Notes under the pieces: generated by a model
Seen by the model: only the letters and a program-made list of their open reading frames with translations
What the model was told of the DNA's origin: nothing
Database searches by the model: none
Made by a program: the position numbers and the translations under genes
Assembly (NCBI GenBank): GCA_039720395.1
Contig: CM077824.1
Coordinates: forward strand, 22,592,013-22,656,012
Direction: 5' to 3'
DNA: 64,000 nucleotides
From: Liquidambar formosana
Lineage: Eukaryota; Streptophyta; Magnoliopsida; Saxifragales; Altingiaceae
Shown here: in pieces, positions 1 to 13,060 of the stretch
How positions within the stretch are numbered: position 1 is the stretch's first letter
Layout: the number at the start of each line of letters is the position of its first letter

Positions 1-1863
1 AAATATTATATGAGGCGAGATTATAATATTATTGATAAATTTAAGTATGGCTTTTTTGAAGACATGTCAAACGCAAAATAAATATTTTTCATGCTATTTA
101 ATTTTCTGAGATTATAATAGCAATATCATATGTTGACATAATTATAACTTTTTCTCACGATCTAAAAGTTTAATTTCTAATTGAAGAGTCCAATTACAAA
201 TATATTGTGTGACAATAGAAAAATAAATATACTTTTAAATTTGTTCTATATGAATATAATTTACATGGAAATTATAAGATGTGCTGTTTATGTCAATGCT
301 AAAATTGCATTGAAATTAGTAAACAAAACATTATAACTTGAATTGTGGGGGCACATCTTGCGAAGACACATTTTATATGAGAATGTATATTTATTTTAAA
401 ATTTACATATTATTGAATTTTCTTAATATATTATATATTGGTCTCTTATTAATAAAAGAGATAAAATGAGTATTATGATTTTCATTTCTGAAAATAGAGT
501 TAGTTCAGACCTATTGAAATTATACGTGATATATTGAGAGAATGTCATATGTGAATTATTAATGATTTTGAGAATAACTACGTTATTCAGTGGCTAAGGA
601 AATGTTTTAAAATTATTGGTCATATATATACTTATTTATATTGTTGCACTGACCAAAGTTATTACTGAATGTTGAGATTCAAAGAAATCATGATGATGAT
701 TTTTGAAAATTTATGGCCGGGTTTTGTATGGCATATTTTTATTTAAATATTTGATGATATAATGATGTGAGATGAATCAATAATTCATAATTTGAATATC
801 CCTTTTTGAGAGGTATATTTACTTAAAATTTATTGAAGGTGATTTGTGTACCCAACTTTCTTAGCAATCATCAATTTTATGGATTTCTTATATTATTTGC
901 AGATTATGATGATGATGATAATTGAATCTTTGATTCAAATGAGAAGAAATCCATGTGTGGACCTATATTGCCTATATGGTATGATGCCTTGGAATTATCC
1001 AAGATGATATGTCTCATTGTCCACTTTGAAGGTTGGAATTGATGACTTGGCTTGTAGAAAGCTATGAGAGTATTGAGAGAAAAATCTCAGCAATTACATA
1101 TTTATGAATGAGATTTGTGCTTATTCATTATTTGTTGGCTCGAGCAAATAATTTTATGGGGTAGTGCCTAGAAGCACAATAGTAAATAGCAGCTATTTAG
1201 AGAGTCAGAGATGAGAATTATTAAGTTTCTGACTAATTCACTTTTTAGTAAATAATACATCGAGGGGAATGGGACTTATGCTTATAACAAGGGTCAACAG
1301 TAATGGTAACCCAACCTATGTGAATGGAGATCGCAGGAAGTAGGTTCATATGGGCTTTAACAAGTTATTGGTTGACTTGGAGTATACTATCATTTATATA
1401 ATATATTTTGAGTGTCCCTTCCTATGGTGTAGATAGCGCAAATTGCAACGTTTAAGGTTGAGTCTTAACTCTTAATGGATTTCATAGTCCTATTTGGGTG
1501 GTGTGTTTAGTTGTAGTGCACACTTGATAGATCCACCTATATGGGTGTGGAAGTAGGGTCACTTCCTATGAGAGCTTAGGCAGGTTCTTTAGAGCACTCA
1601 TGAATATCCAGGTATGGCGCATGGCCTATTCGTGCCACCCCGATTAGAACAGCTCAGATTTTGAGAATAATATGTGGGTTGTGAGTCGACTGATCTATAA
1701 GAAGAAATTTTGGTTCATAGACACTTATAGTTTCACCATATTTCTGTAGGTCACACTCACATATCCTAGGTATGGTTCATAGTCCAAAAGACACCACTAC
1801 CGATGCATTGCATTCTCATGTTCCTTATACTTTTTATTATATAATTTGAATCATGTGGGGGAT
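1..1863 (+). mobile_element. Decayed internal region, probably of an old Copia-type retroelement
   Basis: I find no ORF of note here; all frames are closed by frequent stops. The only structural clue is at the right end, where a purine-rich run (gtggggga, about 1855-1862) lies directly in front of a TG-starting sequence. That matches the polypurine tract and LTR start of many plant Copia elements. The GC-richer stretch 1260-1830 has the look of the spacer between pol and the 3' LTR. The assignment is inference; the region could equally be unrelated AT-rich intergenic DNA. Confidence 0.3.
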
Positions 1864-2446
1864 TGCTGTATTTTTATAAATAAAATACATATTTGTGATT
1901 CAAATTATGTTTTATTTATGAGGTGTTATAGCTTTTATAATATTTATTTATATTGTCCATTATTATGAGTTAATGGGCATATTATTGTTTGGGGGTTACA
2001 CATCCTTTTGGAAAAAAAAAATGGTTTTTCTATTATTATTTGATGGTTTTTGTTGTCTTCTTCTTCTTCCTTGGTATGAGAAAAAACCAAAAAGTTTTAG
2101 AAAGCTTTTTCTCAATCCTTATTTTCTTTCCATTTATAAACTTCTTTTATATAAAATTTCATATAGTTTTCTTCAATTTTTATTGAATATTTTCATGGAA
2201 CGATCAAGAGCTGTTCGATTCCTTGTACTTGCGAGTACACATGTACGAGGAACACGATTGTTGTATCCTGGAAGGTTGGGGCGCTAGAGGACCTAGATGC
2301 ACCGAGTGATTCACTCCGAAGGGCGCAAATCAACTCTTAAGGACAGTGTTCGCACACGCCTCAATCGATAAGTCTATTTCTTTTATTATCAATTATATTT
2401 TTGCATATTTTTATTTTCGACATGTTTTTGTTCAATATTTCCAACA
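1864..2446 (+). repeat. Candidate 3' LTR of the old Copia-type element
   Basis: The segment starts TGCTG and ends CAACA, close to the TGTTG/CAACA ends common in Copia LTRs. It follows a purine tract. Its second half (2215-2345) is GC-richer, as the transcribed part of such LTRs often is. The 5' partner would lie left of the window, so neither LTR identity nor the target duplication can be tested here. A CT microsatellite begins right after the end. Confidence 0.4.
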
Positions 2447-5400
2447 AGTCTCTCTCTCTCTGTCTCTCTCATTCTCTTTCAATCACAGGCCATATTCATC
2501 GCCATCGTGGTCTCCCTCCTGCTCTTTCGATCAAAGGACAGAGGCCACATCCATCTCCGCTGAATGCATACGGCCTAACCCTAGTCCCTACTTCAGTCTA
2601 GCTTTCTCTCCCCCTCTCCCCCTCTCTCCCTCTCTTGTTCTTTGGTTCTGTGTTGATATATCTATAATATATATACGTACAAATCGAATAACATGTTCGA
2701 TTCAGGCTTTTTGTCCTGAGTTTCAATTCAATTTTGGTGGAACCGAAAACCACACCAATACAAATTTGGTCGGTGTAGGATAAGTGGTATTGGTGGTATT
2801 GGTGTTGGTGCGGTTTGGTCATTACTAAAACTAAAATGATCGGTTTGGTGGGAAAACCTCTCCAAACCGCCCAAACTGCATCAGACTTTTACCCTACTTG
2901 GCACCCAGAAGAGACCCTTCAAAATCCCTTTTCTAAGAACCACGACAGAGATCAAAACACTCTGCTTAAAAAATGAGAACCCATCACCAATTTAAATGCG
3001 ACATTCAACCACCACCTAAAGTGGTTTTTTTTAATTTTTTTTTGGGTGTATAATTATAATTATTATTATTTTGGTGTGATTGTAAAGGGTCTCTCTTTAA
3101 TGCACAAAAGTTCAAATTGGTTGAATGGGTTGTTTGAATATTGGATGACACAAATAGCAGTTAAGGTCGATCTTCTTAGGGGGGTTGCACTTCAATTCAA
3201 GCTCAATTGGCTCTTATTTTTGGGACTCCATATAAGATTAAATCATTATTTGCAATAAAGAATAAAAATTCAAAAAAGTGTTGCAATGAAGTCAAGTTGT
3301 CTTGGTCGAACTGGACCCTGTAAAGGAGGGGTTTTGTTTAACAATATGGGAAATGCGCATGTCTGATGGTAGGACTGGAGTTAGTGGGGTCCTACCTGTC
3401 TTGATTGTCTAATGGCACAGATCTAATGGTTGGGACCACATGCAAAGGGTCCATATGAGAGAGACATGATCTTCTATGTTGAATTTTCCAATGGAGGAGA
3501 TGAGTTGAGATTATTTGTGACCACCTTGGATATGCGCCACGTATCCAAGGGCAGTAAGGACTCCATCTCCCCCTGGCCTATAGCTCCTCCTTTAAGGATG
3601 GCCTAATGATAATATTAACAATAAGTTAGTTGTAGAGCACATATGGGGCTGCCCATATTTAAGGTATCCGAAAAAATATTTGGTGGAACGCGCGTATACA
3701 CCCCCTAAGACAGACCATCCTTCACGTGCTATCACGTGATGGGTGACTGTCAATGGAGGGCACATACACTAATTGCAACAAAAAACACATACACCTAATG
3801 CAACAAATAATCTCTTCTAAATTAGACCACTTTTTTTTACTACATTGGTTATATACTTATATGCTATAGGATGATTAGAAGTGCATAAATGCAAAGAATG
3901 TAGCAGGTGAAACACAAGTTAAGGTGATTTTAGAGATACTCTAATAGTACTAAATACTAATGCATGCTTTAGGTTGCGCCACGAGAGGATTAAGGAGGAA
4001 TTTGTTCTTCTTGTCTATGCCATGCATGCGCATGGGGAATGTATAATTAAAGCTTTAAGTAACCAAAGAATTGTTGTTTTCTCATAACAGTTGATGCAAC
4101 TCCTCTTAAACAATTATCGACACTCTTTGAGTCATATATATATATAGATTTTTTTTTTTTTGGGGGGGTTCATTGGGTGGGCAAAGCCCATAACACTCTT
4201 TCAGTCACTTTTGATCACTGCAAATTTTAGATCTAAAGACCATTTCTAGCTAGTTATCATGGCTTCGGTCATGAAAGTCATTGAATTTTATTTCTAAACT
4301 TTAAGATATATAGCAAGATTGTTATCTTGAAATTGTGGAATATACTTGGAATGTTTAACTTGATGCAGTTTGCTTAAAGAGCCCTACCCCAAGTAAAGAT
4401 CGATAAAAGAAAACCCAGTAAATATTGGGAAAAAAGAAGAAAAAAGGGAGAAAGGGAGGACGACAGATCAAATGCTCACTAATACCATACTTAATTAGTG
4501 GAGTCACCATGAAAATGACGTAAAGAACTAGAGGAAGGAAAGTATCTTTAACAGCTTCAAATAAATTACTATGAGATACGATAATTACAATGAATTTCAT
4601 TTGGCGAAGGCTTTAGCTAGAAAACAACTATAAGATGTGATAATATAAAAAATTTGTATTCTATTTAAAATTTAGTTCCAATTATAGTTTTTATTTTTAG
4701 CATAATATGGTAACTTTGAGACCATTATAGAGGAGATGACGGGTGTTCAACTTTACCTAATGACAACAGCTAAAAAAAATTTTAAAAATAAATGATCATT
4801 TAGTACTATAATTAACGGGACTCATTTTTATTCCTAGTTCAAAATAGACTCATTAAAACCATCTGGCCACTACTCCCCCAGCCATGGCAGTTCAATCCCC
4901 ATCTAATGACACGGCGGAGGACAATCTAATTTTAGCATAATTGAAAGGTTAACGGCTTAATTAACACTTCCCACATCATCGCAATCTCACAGCCCTTTTA
5001 AAAAAATGGTTTGACAAGTTACAGAAAGCACCAAAGAGCAAAAATGAAAAGGGACTTTACCTACCATCAGCGACCAAAGTCAGACCCATAATTTGAAAAT
5101 TTTATTTTGCGTGTATTAACCCAAAAAAAATATATAAAATTTAAAAAATTAAAAGTCCCTCATCTATTTTAACAAGATATATAAAAAGAGGTTATAACTT
5201 AGCCATGCAACAAATCAAGCGAGCACCTAAAGTATAAAAATTTGGAAAGTGTTGGGTATCCTGAATTCAAAATTCCCAAACAGACACAAAGGATGGAATC
5301 CACTGTGTTCGGGAATCTTGAATTCGGGATCCCTAGCATGCATGGTCCTACAAATTTATGTAACGAATACAATTATATATTAGGGCAATGCAAGTGTACA

Positions 5401-5944
5401 TTAAGTTATTGTGTCATTTTATTTTTTAAGTAAATAACTTTTATGATGCTAGTATTAAGTGATTACATCACTTGATACTTTTGTCATACGTTGGCTTTCG
5501 AATTTCAATATGTATTTTTGCACAGGTTCAATGTTTGTCCGTATTTATAGCTGAGGTATTCCATGAAATATGCCTTGAATCCAAAGTTTAGAAAAATAGA
5601 GCGAAATTTAGGTGTAATGTGACTTTGCTAAAATTGCAACTTTGAGGTGGAGCGATGTTTGCAACTCATGGCCTCATGGGCATCCTAGGTCGATCACTCT
5701 CTCTATCATGGCTTGACCATCATTCGTCAAACAGGCAATAAAGATTCTCATCATTTAATGGACAGTCTAGTAAAATTTGGACTATTGATAATTAGTGGGT
5801 CCTACATGAATTGAGGGCTCCACATGAGATCAACGGTCCATATTTCATTAAACAATCCATTTATTAGAGACTAGTGATAGCACACGTGCATTGCACGTGA
5901 TTTTTTTTTTTGTGAGAATTGTTTTTTTTTTTTCTTTTTTGAAA
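2447..5944. other. Intergenic stretch without a recognisable gene
   Basis: It holds a CT-rich tract (2448-2475), pyrimidine-rich DNA (2600-2640) and several A/T runs. The open frames are short and low-complexity. A block at 5735-5880 with 'tttaatggacagtct' resembles the MITE at 43817-43965. The palindrome-like cacgtgcattgcacgtg lies at about 5883-5899. I see nothing else to annotate. Confidence 0.5.
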
Positions 5945-6275
5945 TGAAAATAAAAATAATTTATTTATAAAAAATCATTAGTATTATATTATATTAAATT
6001 TTGTTATAGTTTGGTCTTTGAGTCATTCTCATTAACATATGAAGAATCAATAAAAATGTATGATGATCATCCATCAAAACTAAGCACAAAAAGTGTATAT
6101 ATATGGTAAAAAAAAAGTCAAAATCAAAATAATTTATTTATAAAAAATATTAGTATTATAGTATAGAAAATTTTGTTATAGTTTGGTCTTTGAATCATTA
6201 GCACTAACACATGAAGAATTAATAAAAATGTATGATGATCATCCATCAAAACTAAGCACAAAAAATGTATATATA
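5945..6275. repeat. Tandem duplication, two units of about 172 bp
   Basis: Two adjacent diverged copies share tatgatgatcatcc (6059 and 6231, period 172) and the surrounding sequence from 'ataatttatttataaaaaat' to 'aaactaagcacaaaaa'. The units differ by scattered substitutions and small indels. No coding content is apparent. Confidence 0.8.
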
Positions 6276-6720
6276 TGTGAATACGGCACATGAAAGAATA
6301 AAAAAATCATACAAGATCAACTCCATATACTTAGAAAAGAACAAGAAGTAAGGAAGGGTTTTTATTTGGTGTGTATAGTTCAAATTGATTCCAAACTCTA
6401 TATTTATTTATTTAATTGCCGATTTTTCTAAACTTTGTTTGAGAGATTGTTCTTCAAGAAATACTTTGAACAACAAAGCAAGAATGTCTCTATTTTTTTT
6501 CCTGATAGGAAAACAACCAAATATAATAATAATAATAATAATAACAATATAAAAATTAAAAAAAAAAAGATCAAATTAAATTTATTAAGTAGAAATATAA
6601 TTTAAGTCTACAAGGAATTGGTCCCTTGCACAAATTGAGACATCTTCGAATGAAACATACAAACCATCAACCTCCCTACTAAACTGTGCCAAACCAAGAT
6701 TTGTTGATGATCTTCGAATT

Positions 6721-6754
<34 letters not shown>

Positions 6755-7203
6755 ATGTGTATTTTTTTCCTAAATTTTGCTAATAATTTCAACTGATATA
6801 TTCTCTTTGTTTTTTTTTTTTTTTTTGAATCATATGTTTATTCAATGGTAGCAATGGAGAAGATTTCTATACTTTTTATTTTATTTTTTATTTTTACATT
6901 AAGTTGTTTTAGGGTTTAAAATTCAAATGGAAATATTATATATATTATACTCTCAAAAACTAACTTAATGCTTTAAGAAGTACTTTTATATAGGGCTTAA
7001 TCTATCCTGTAAGAACATGAAAAAAAATATAATCTTTCATTTTAATCCTTGCACATTATAACCTATAATGATATTCCACATCATACCCACTCACCTCATC
7101 AACGTGCTGTTTCTTAGTTAGTAACCCACAAAAGCTGCGAATCATTGCTGCTGCTACCCTCATCAATCCCTGACGCACTTATTGCACCACTACTACTACA
7201 GTT
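6276..7203. other. Intergenic, A/T-tract-rich
   Basis: It contains an (ata)n run near 6523-6545, a T run of about 30 at 6723-6752 and a second at 6811-6827. No gene is visible. It ends at the target duplication of the gypsy element. Confidence 0.5.
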
Positions 7204-7208
7204 CTACC

Positions 7209-9515
7209 TGTAATACCCGTGTCATTTAATTAGGATAATCTCACCTTTAATGCACAATTTGCATGTACTCTAGTTGAATTGTCGGGTATTGTCACGCGTG
7301 GGTATTGCATGTGTGTGATGTTGTTGTGTTTATGATTTCACACTGTTAGACTGCTAAAAGTTGGCTAAGTGTTGGGGAAAAATGAATTTTCATAAAACTT
7401 CATTTTTAAAGATAATTTTTGGCGGTAATGGAAGTTTATAATATTATAAGACATCTGTGATTTTATGAGATTTTATTACCACGATTCGATCGGGTTCCTC
7501 GTACGATTGTTTTTGAAAAATCTGTCGGGAGTCGGATTTTGTACTAAAACTTGAAAATGAGATTTTGATATACTTGGAATTTGATTTTTTTGATATTTTA
7601 TTTGGATTCAAATGGGGGGTTATTTGCTTATTTTCATTAAATAACTTAAAGTAATCTTCTCCATTCTTTTATTCTTTTATTCTTCTTTTTACTTAAATGT
7701 TTTTAATAAAAATAAGGTAGTGATAGGTATTGTGGGAGTTTATACACATTTACCTGAGTTATTGGGCATTTTCAGCAAGGGACGATTGATCATGCCTCGA
7801 GGACGATCGATCGTAGGTGCCCCAGAAATGTTATTTAGCTTCTGTTAACCACAATCGATCGTGCCCTCAACCCACGATCGATCGTGCATCGCAGAATCTG
7901 GAAATATTTTTTTAAATGCATCAAAAGACGCATGTGCCCCTCACCCCTTTTAAAACCCTCATACCACGACTCTAACACCCATTTTTCAACATTTTGAGTG
8001 TTAGAGAAAGAGATAGAGAAGGAGAGAGAGAGAAGAGAGAGAGAAGAGAGAAAGGGCTTGTTTGGAGAGAGACAATCACATTTTTCTCTTGCATGCATGG
8101 GTTTTTTACTCTCTCACTTCATTTCAACGCTTGGACTCGCGTTCTAGGGGCTGGATTTGAAGATCTACACGTGCTTAGTGGGGATTCAAGCTTGATCTGT
8201 AGAGTTTAGAGATTATTCTTGCATTCTAGGCTCAAATCTGACCCTCCCAACACATTTTCTCCGCGTTTAGTGTAACATATTTGAGGTAGGTGTAATTTTC
8301 ATGGGTTTTAACCATAGGGATGATAATGGGTTAGGATATAAGCCCATATATGTTGAATAAAAATGTATATTGGTGCTATTTATGAGTTTACGTGATTTTT
8401 GAGTGTATTATCATGTATATTTTGTAATGCATGTATTGAAAGGTCTAGTTTACATAACCCTATATTTAGGAATATTACATTTGAGAGTATATAGGTTGAT
8501 ATACTTGTTATATTTTGGTTTATTTTGGATGTATATGCTATGTAAATTCTTGTTGGTTTATATTTTACATGTTTTACATAGCTCCCACATATTATATAAT
8601 TATGGAATAATTATATATTGTTGATTTCTGGAATAACTGACATGTGTATGGGTTTTTAAGCTTTTCATGGCATTCATTGGCATAAAATGTATGAAATGGA
8701 CTTAATTAATTACTTGGTAGAAGTATATTAAAGGGTCATTGGATTTGGACTACTAGCGGTCGAGGGACTTAGCGGTGTTTTCCATTCTTTTGGTCCTGGG
8801 TACTTTTCAATTCCAAGTAGGAACTCTTGTGTTCCCGAAACAGAGACTACTTTCCGGTTCCAGGTAGGAACCCTTGTGTTGTCCTCGTGGAGGTGGGTTT
8901 AAATCCTCCGTTTCCGCGCAAAGACTCCTGCGGGAGTGGTCGGTAATTATGGATTATGTTAAATGGACACGAGTCGCATATCATTCATGACATTGCATGG
9001 GTTTTAATTATTGTAAGCATGGTTTTAATTAGTTAAATTATCATGCTTTGGTTATTTTTATATGAAAATTATATCTACTGAGTTTTATACTCACTCCTAT
9101 GTTTTATAAACCCTTTTCAGATGATTTCATAGCTGGGGAGACCTCGCCTTGAGGTGTTATGCTTTGATGGGAAAAATTTTAATATTATAGATATGTATTA
9201 ACTAAAAACTTTGTATTCGGCCAATGGGCGCTAGACACGTAATAACTCATGGTTTGTAATATTTTAATTTCATAGGTCTCGTTATATAGTTTATTTCGCA
9301 TGTGATGATACCAATGATGGATGACAGGAACTTTTATAACTATTTTATACAGGATTTTGCTACGATATGTTCCATTTACAAATGGGTCATGCCGAAATTT
9401 TTATTGAAATTACCGGTTTTCTAACACGTGCCATTCACGTGCTTCCTAAATGATTTTCTTAATTAAACTGGGTTTATTAATATTGATCACGGCTTAATTA
9501 ATTTGGGTCGTGACA
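7209..9515 (+). repeat. 5' LTR of the Tekay-like element
   Basis: It has TG...CA ends and pairs with 14650-16986. Notable contents are a set of ACGATCGATCGT-type palindromes at 7782-7885, two of them degraded by CpG transitions, and a GA-rich microsatellite at about 7996-8056. No promoter box could be fixed with confidence. Confidence 0.96.
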
Positions 9516-9523
9516 ATTCTTTT

Positions 9524-9535
9524 TGGTATCAGAGC
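9524..9535 (+). other. Primer-binding site for initiator tRNA-Met
   Basis: TGGTATCAGAGC lies 8 bases after the 5' LTR. It is the standard plant retroelement primer site complementary to the 3' end of initiator tRNA-Met. It is not itself a tRNA gene. Confidence 0.93.
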
Positions 9536-9773
9536 TTGCTAGTAGGTCCATATGGGAGTATACCTGCATAATTATAATTAACATGTAGGGATAATAACAT
9601 GTTGATTGAGAACTTGTTTGTGTTTTATGCGAACCTAGAAACATGTTAGGTTACACATGTTGGATAATATATTGGGTGTTAATGATTTAGTGTGCATGTG
9701 GTATAATATAGCACACACTAGAGAACTATTTTCTATCTATGGCACATATGATAGTTTGTTTATGTCTATTAGA

Positions 9774-11167
9774 ATGCCGAGGAACACTCGTAACAGCCGT
9801 CGTGCCGCTGAAGCCCAGGCTCGGACTGAAGCTAAAGCACAAGCACGAGCTGAGGCTGAAGCCAATGCACAAGACCCACCACAAGTTCCAGTTGGGGAAC
9901 AAGTTGCAAACCTTCCACCTATACAAGAAAATTTCAATCCAGCTCAATTGGATGCCCTTTTTGCTGCCATGCAAGGACTACAGGCTAACTTAGCTACTAA
10001 TACTTATCGAAATCAGGATCCAGAGTTGGTGGAGATGACTCGGAAGTCACTATTGAGGAAGGAGTTTCGTGAGGTCAAACCTCCCAGGTTTGATGGGGAC
10101 CACGACCCAGCTAAGGCTGACAAATGGATTTGAAAGCTGATTTGAACTTAGCCCGCATACCCAAATCTTATTGGGTGGAATTTGCCTCTAGCCTGTTCAC
10201 TGACATGGCTAAGGATTGGTGGACTAGCCAAGGTTCACCTGAAGAGTTGGGAGCTATGACTTGGGAGCAATTTGAGTCCAAGTTCAATGATAACTTTTAT
10301 CCGAAAGCCTTCAAGAACAACAAGATCCGGGAATTAATGAATTTGAAGCAAGGGGAGATGACTGCTCAACAGTATACCTCCAAGTTTGTGGAGTTATGTA
10401 GATTTTCTATGGGAATGAATACGGATGAGAAAGAAAAGTGTAGGAGATATGAGTGGGGTTTGAACCGTACTCTACAAGGCAAGGTGAATCATTTAATGAT
10501 TAATGATTTCAAGAGACTCGTGAGTTCTGTTTTAGCTGCTGAAGAGGAACACTTGGGCTATAGAGAAGACAGGGCTCTAGAGAGATAGCGCAGAAGGAAT
10601 AATCCACAACCACAGAAGAATGGTGCTAGTGGTTCTGGATCAGGGAAGAAGCCACAACAGTAGGGTGGAGGTTCTGGAACTAATCCCAATCTTCGTCCTA
10701 AAGGGATTCAGTTCAAACAACCACAACCAAGAAAGAATAGTAGTAGTAGCAGTTCTAGTGGAAGTAGCGGGAGCCAGAAGACTTGTTTTTACTGCAAACA
10801 GAAGGGGCATATTAAACCCAATTATCCACTTTTGACTGGGGGATCATCATCTTCCCGGTAACCATCTGTGAATTCCCCACCACCATATTTCTCCCAGCAA
10901 GGATATTATTATCAGGGACAATCACCAATGCTAGTGCATTCTCAGTCCTATTTTATGCCACCCCCATATTATGGACAACAACACATCACCCAGCCATACC
11001 AATAGCAATATTATCAACCACCCTAGTACCCACAACCTCAATACCAACCACCATAGCAGTAGCAACAGCCGCCACAGGGATATGGTCAGCAACCCCAGAA
11101 CCACCAGGGGTGCGGTGGAGGTGGAGGTGGTAGTGGAAGAGAATAGGGTAACCGTCAGCATGGGTGA
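9774..11167 (+). pseudogene. gag: gag (capsid/nucleocapsid) pseudogene of the Tekay-like element
   Basis: The likely start is the ATG of MPRNTRNSRRAAEAQ at 9774, followed by an Ala/Glu/Arg/Gln-rich N-terminus. The retrotransposon gag domain lies in the frame opened at 10124 (DWWTSQGSPEEL, then FNDNFYPKAFKNNKIREL). A TGA at 10131 and a frameshift beside it separate the two parts. From 10124 onward the frame is the same as pol, but stops interrupt it at 10586, 10661, 10859, 11003, 11024, 11054, 11060, 11144 and 11165, mostly in the Gln/Pro-rich linker. The zinc knuckle CFYCKQKGHIKPNY (from 10784) has Tyr where the last Cys of CCHC is expected (TAT at 10823). Gag would form the virus-like particle. 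Confidence 0.9.
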
Positions 11168-13060
11168 GTGTTTTCTATGCATCGCCAGGAAGAAGGAGCT
11201 TCTAATGCAGTGGTTAAAGGTACATTTCTAGTCTTTGGAGTATGGGCTAAAGTTTTTTTTGATCCGGGATCCACATATTCATTTATTTCTTCATCGTTTG
11301 CTAATACTTTGGAATTGAAGTATGCTGATTTGGGTTTTACATTGGAAGTAGATACTCCTCTTGGGAATTGTTTCATGACTAGTTATATTTGCCGAGAGTG
11401 TTGCATTAACATTGTGGGCCAGGAGATGTTGATAGATCTCATCATTTTAGATGTATCTGGTTATGATATCATTATTGGCATGGATTGGTTAGCCAATTAT
11501 AGAGCTGTGATGGATTGTTACAAGAAGAAGGTAACTTTCCATAATTCTAGTGGTGAAGTTTTCTCTTTCTATGAAGATAGACATACTCTCAATCCGGATA
11601 TCTTGTTTAATATCCAGATTCGGCATTTCAAGAAGAGTAGTTATTTGAGTTTTCTAGCTGCAATCAAGGGTGAAGATGCTGAGGGTATACATCCCCACCA
11701 CATTCCCGTTGTACGGGAATTTCTTGATGTATTCCCAAATGAATTACCAGGTTTGCCCCCTAGGAGGGAGGTAGACTTTACTATTGATTTGCAACTGGGA
11801 ACGGGACCCATTTCTGTTATGCCATATAGAATGGCTCCTGTTGAGCTTAGAGAGTTAAAGGCTCAGATTGAAGAACTCAAGGCCAATGGTTTTATCCAGG
11901 AGAGTAGATCACCATGGGGTGCACCTGTACTTTTTGTAAAGAAGAAGGATGGGTCCTTGAGATTATGTATTGACTATAGACAGTTGAATCGTGTCACCAT
12001 CAAGAACAAGTATCCATTGCCTCGTATTGATGATTTATTTAACCAGTTACACGGGTCCCAGTTCTTTTCCAAGATTGACTTGCGTTCTGGTTATCATCAG
12101 ATGCTTGTTCTTGATGAGGATGTTGAGAAGACCGCTTTTAATTCTTAATATGGTCATTATGAGTTCTTGGTGATGCCTTTTGGTTTGACCAATGCACCTG
12201 CAACTTTTATGGATCTAATGAATCGAGTGTTTCGTCCTTATCTAGATCAATTTGTGGTTGTATTTATTGATGATATTTTGGTATATTCAAGGACTCAGGA
12301 GGCACACGCGCATTATTTGGCAATTGTATTACAGACTTTGAGAGAGAATAGGTTGTATGCCAAGTGGGAGAAGTGTGACTTTTGGTTGAACCAAGTGAAG
12401 TTTTTGGGACACATAGTATCTGAAGAAGGTATTGCAGTAGACCCGTCTAAGGTTGAAGCTATTTTGAATTGGCCTAGACCCAGGAAAGTGACAGAGATTT
12501 GCAGTTTCCTAGGTTTGGCGGGTTATTATCGGAGATTTGTAGAAGGTTTCTCTAACATTGCTGCACCTCTTATGAGGTTGACCAGGAATGATGTACTCTT
12601 TGTTTAGGACGATGCTTGTGAGGAAGCATTTGAGGAGTTGAAGTCTTGTTTGACATCTGCACCAGTTTTGATCATTCCAACTAGTGGGTTGGGGTATACC
12701 ATGTATTGTGATGCATCCTTGAGTAGATTGGGATGTGTGTTGATGCAGACTGAGAGAGTTGTTGCATACGGTTCTAGACAGTTGAAGCCGCATGAGATGA
12801 ATTATCCTACTCATAACTTAGAGCTTGCAGCTGTAGTCTTTGCACTAAAACTTTGGAGATGTTATTTGTATGGTGAGAAGTTAGAGGTCTTTTCTGACCA
12901 TAAGAGTTTGAAGTATATTTTTACCCAAAGGGATTTGAATCTCAGGCAGAGAAGGTGGGTGGAGTACTTAGAAGATTATGATTTTGAATTGAAGTATCAC
13001 CCTAGGAAGGTTAATGTTATAGCAGATGCTTTGAGCAGGAAGTCTTGTGGGACTTTATAT
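11168..13060 (+). pseudogene. pol: pol part 1: protease, reverse transcriptase, RNase H (interrupted)
   Basis: The aspartic protease motif [12 protein letters not shown] is near 11251-11290. The reverse transcriptase follows: [16 protein letters not shown] near 11940-11990, [10 protein letters not shown] near 12070, [13 protein letters not shown] at 12170 and the catalytic [10 protein letters not shown] near 12259-12290. RNase H starts at YCDASL (about 12700), with ELAAVVFALKLWR, SDHKSLKYI and the terminal HPRKVNVIADALSRK near 13000-13045. Stops in the same frame at 12146 (TAA, after FNS) and 12605 (TAG, before DDACEEAFEELK) break it. No indel is needed to join the pieces. The product would copy element RNA into DNA. 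Confidence 0.95.

Noticed and set aside
2346..2822. Protein-coding frames of 145 and 74 residues
   Set aside because: They are Ser/Leu- and Arg/Glu-rich translations of CT microsatellites with no motifs.
7994..8209. Small proteins in the LTR GA-rich tract (also 15434)
   Set aside because: Open frames are products of a GA microsatellite and are not preserved between the two LTRs.
9524..9535. tRNA gene suggested by TGGTATCAGAGC (also 58146 and 62308)
   Set aside because: Only the 12-14 bases complementary to the tRNA 3' end are present; no cloverleaf. They are retroelement primer sites.
10124..10588. ATG at 10124 as a true gag start
   Set aside because: It arises from codons of the KWI region in another frame; gag homology continues upstream in the 9774 frame, so this is a frameshift.
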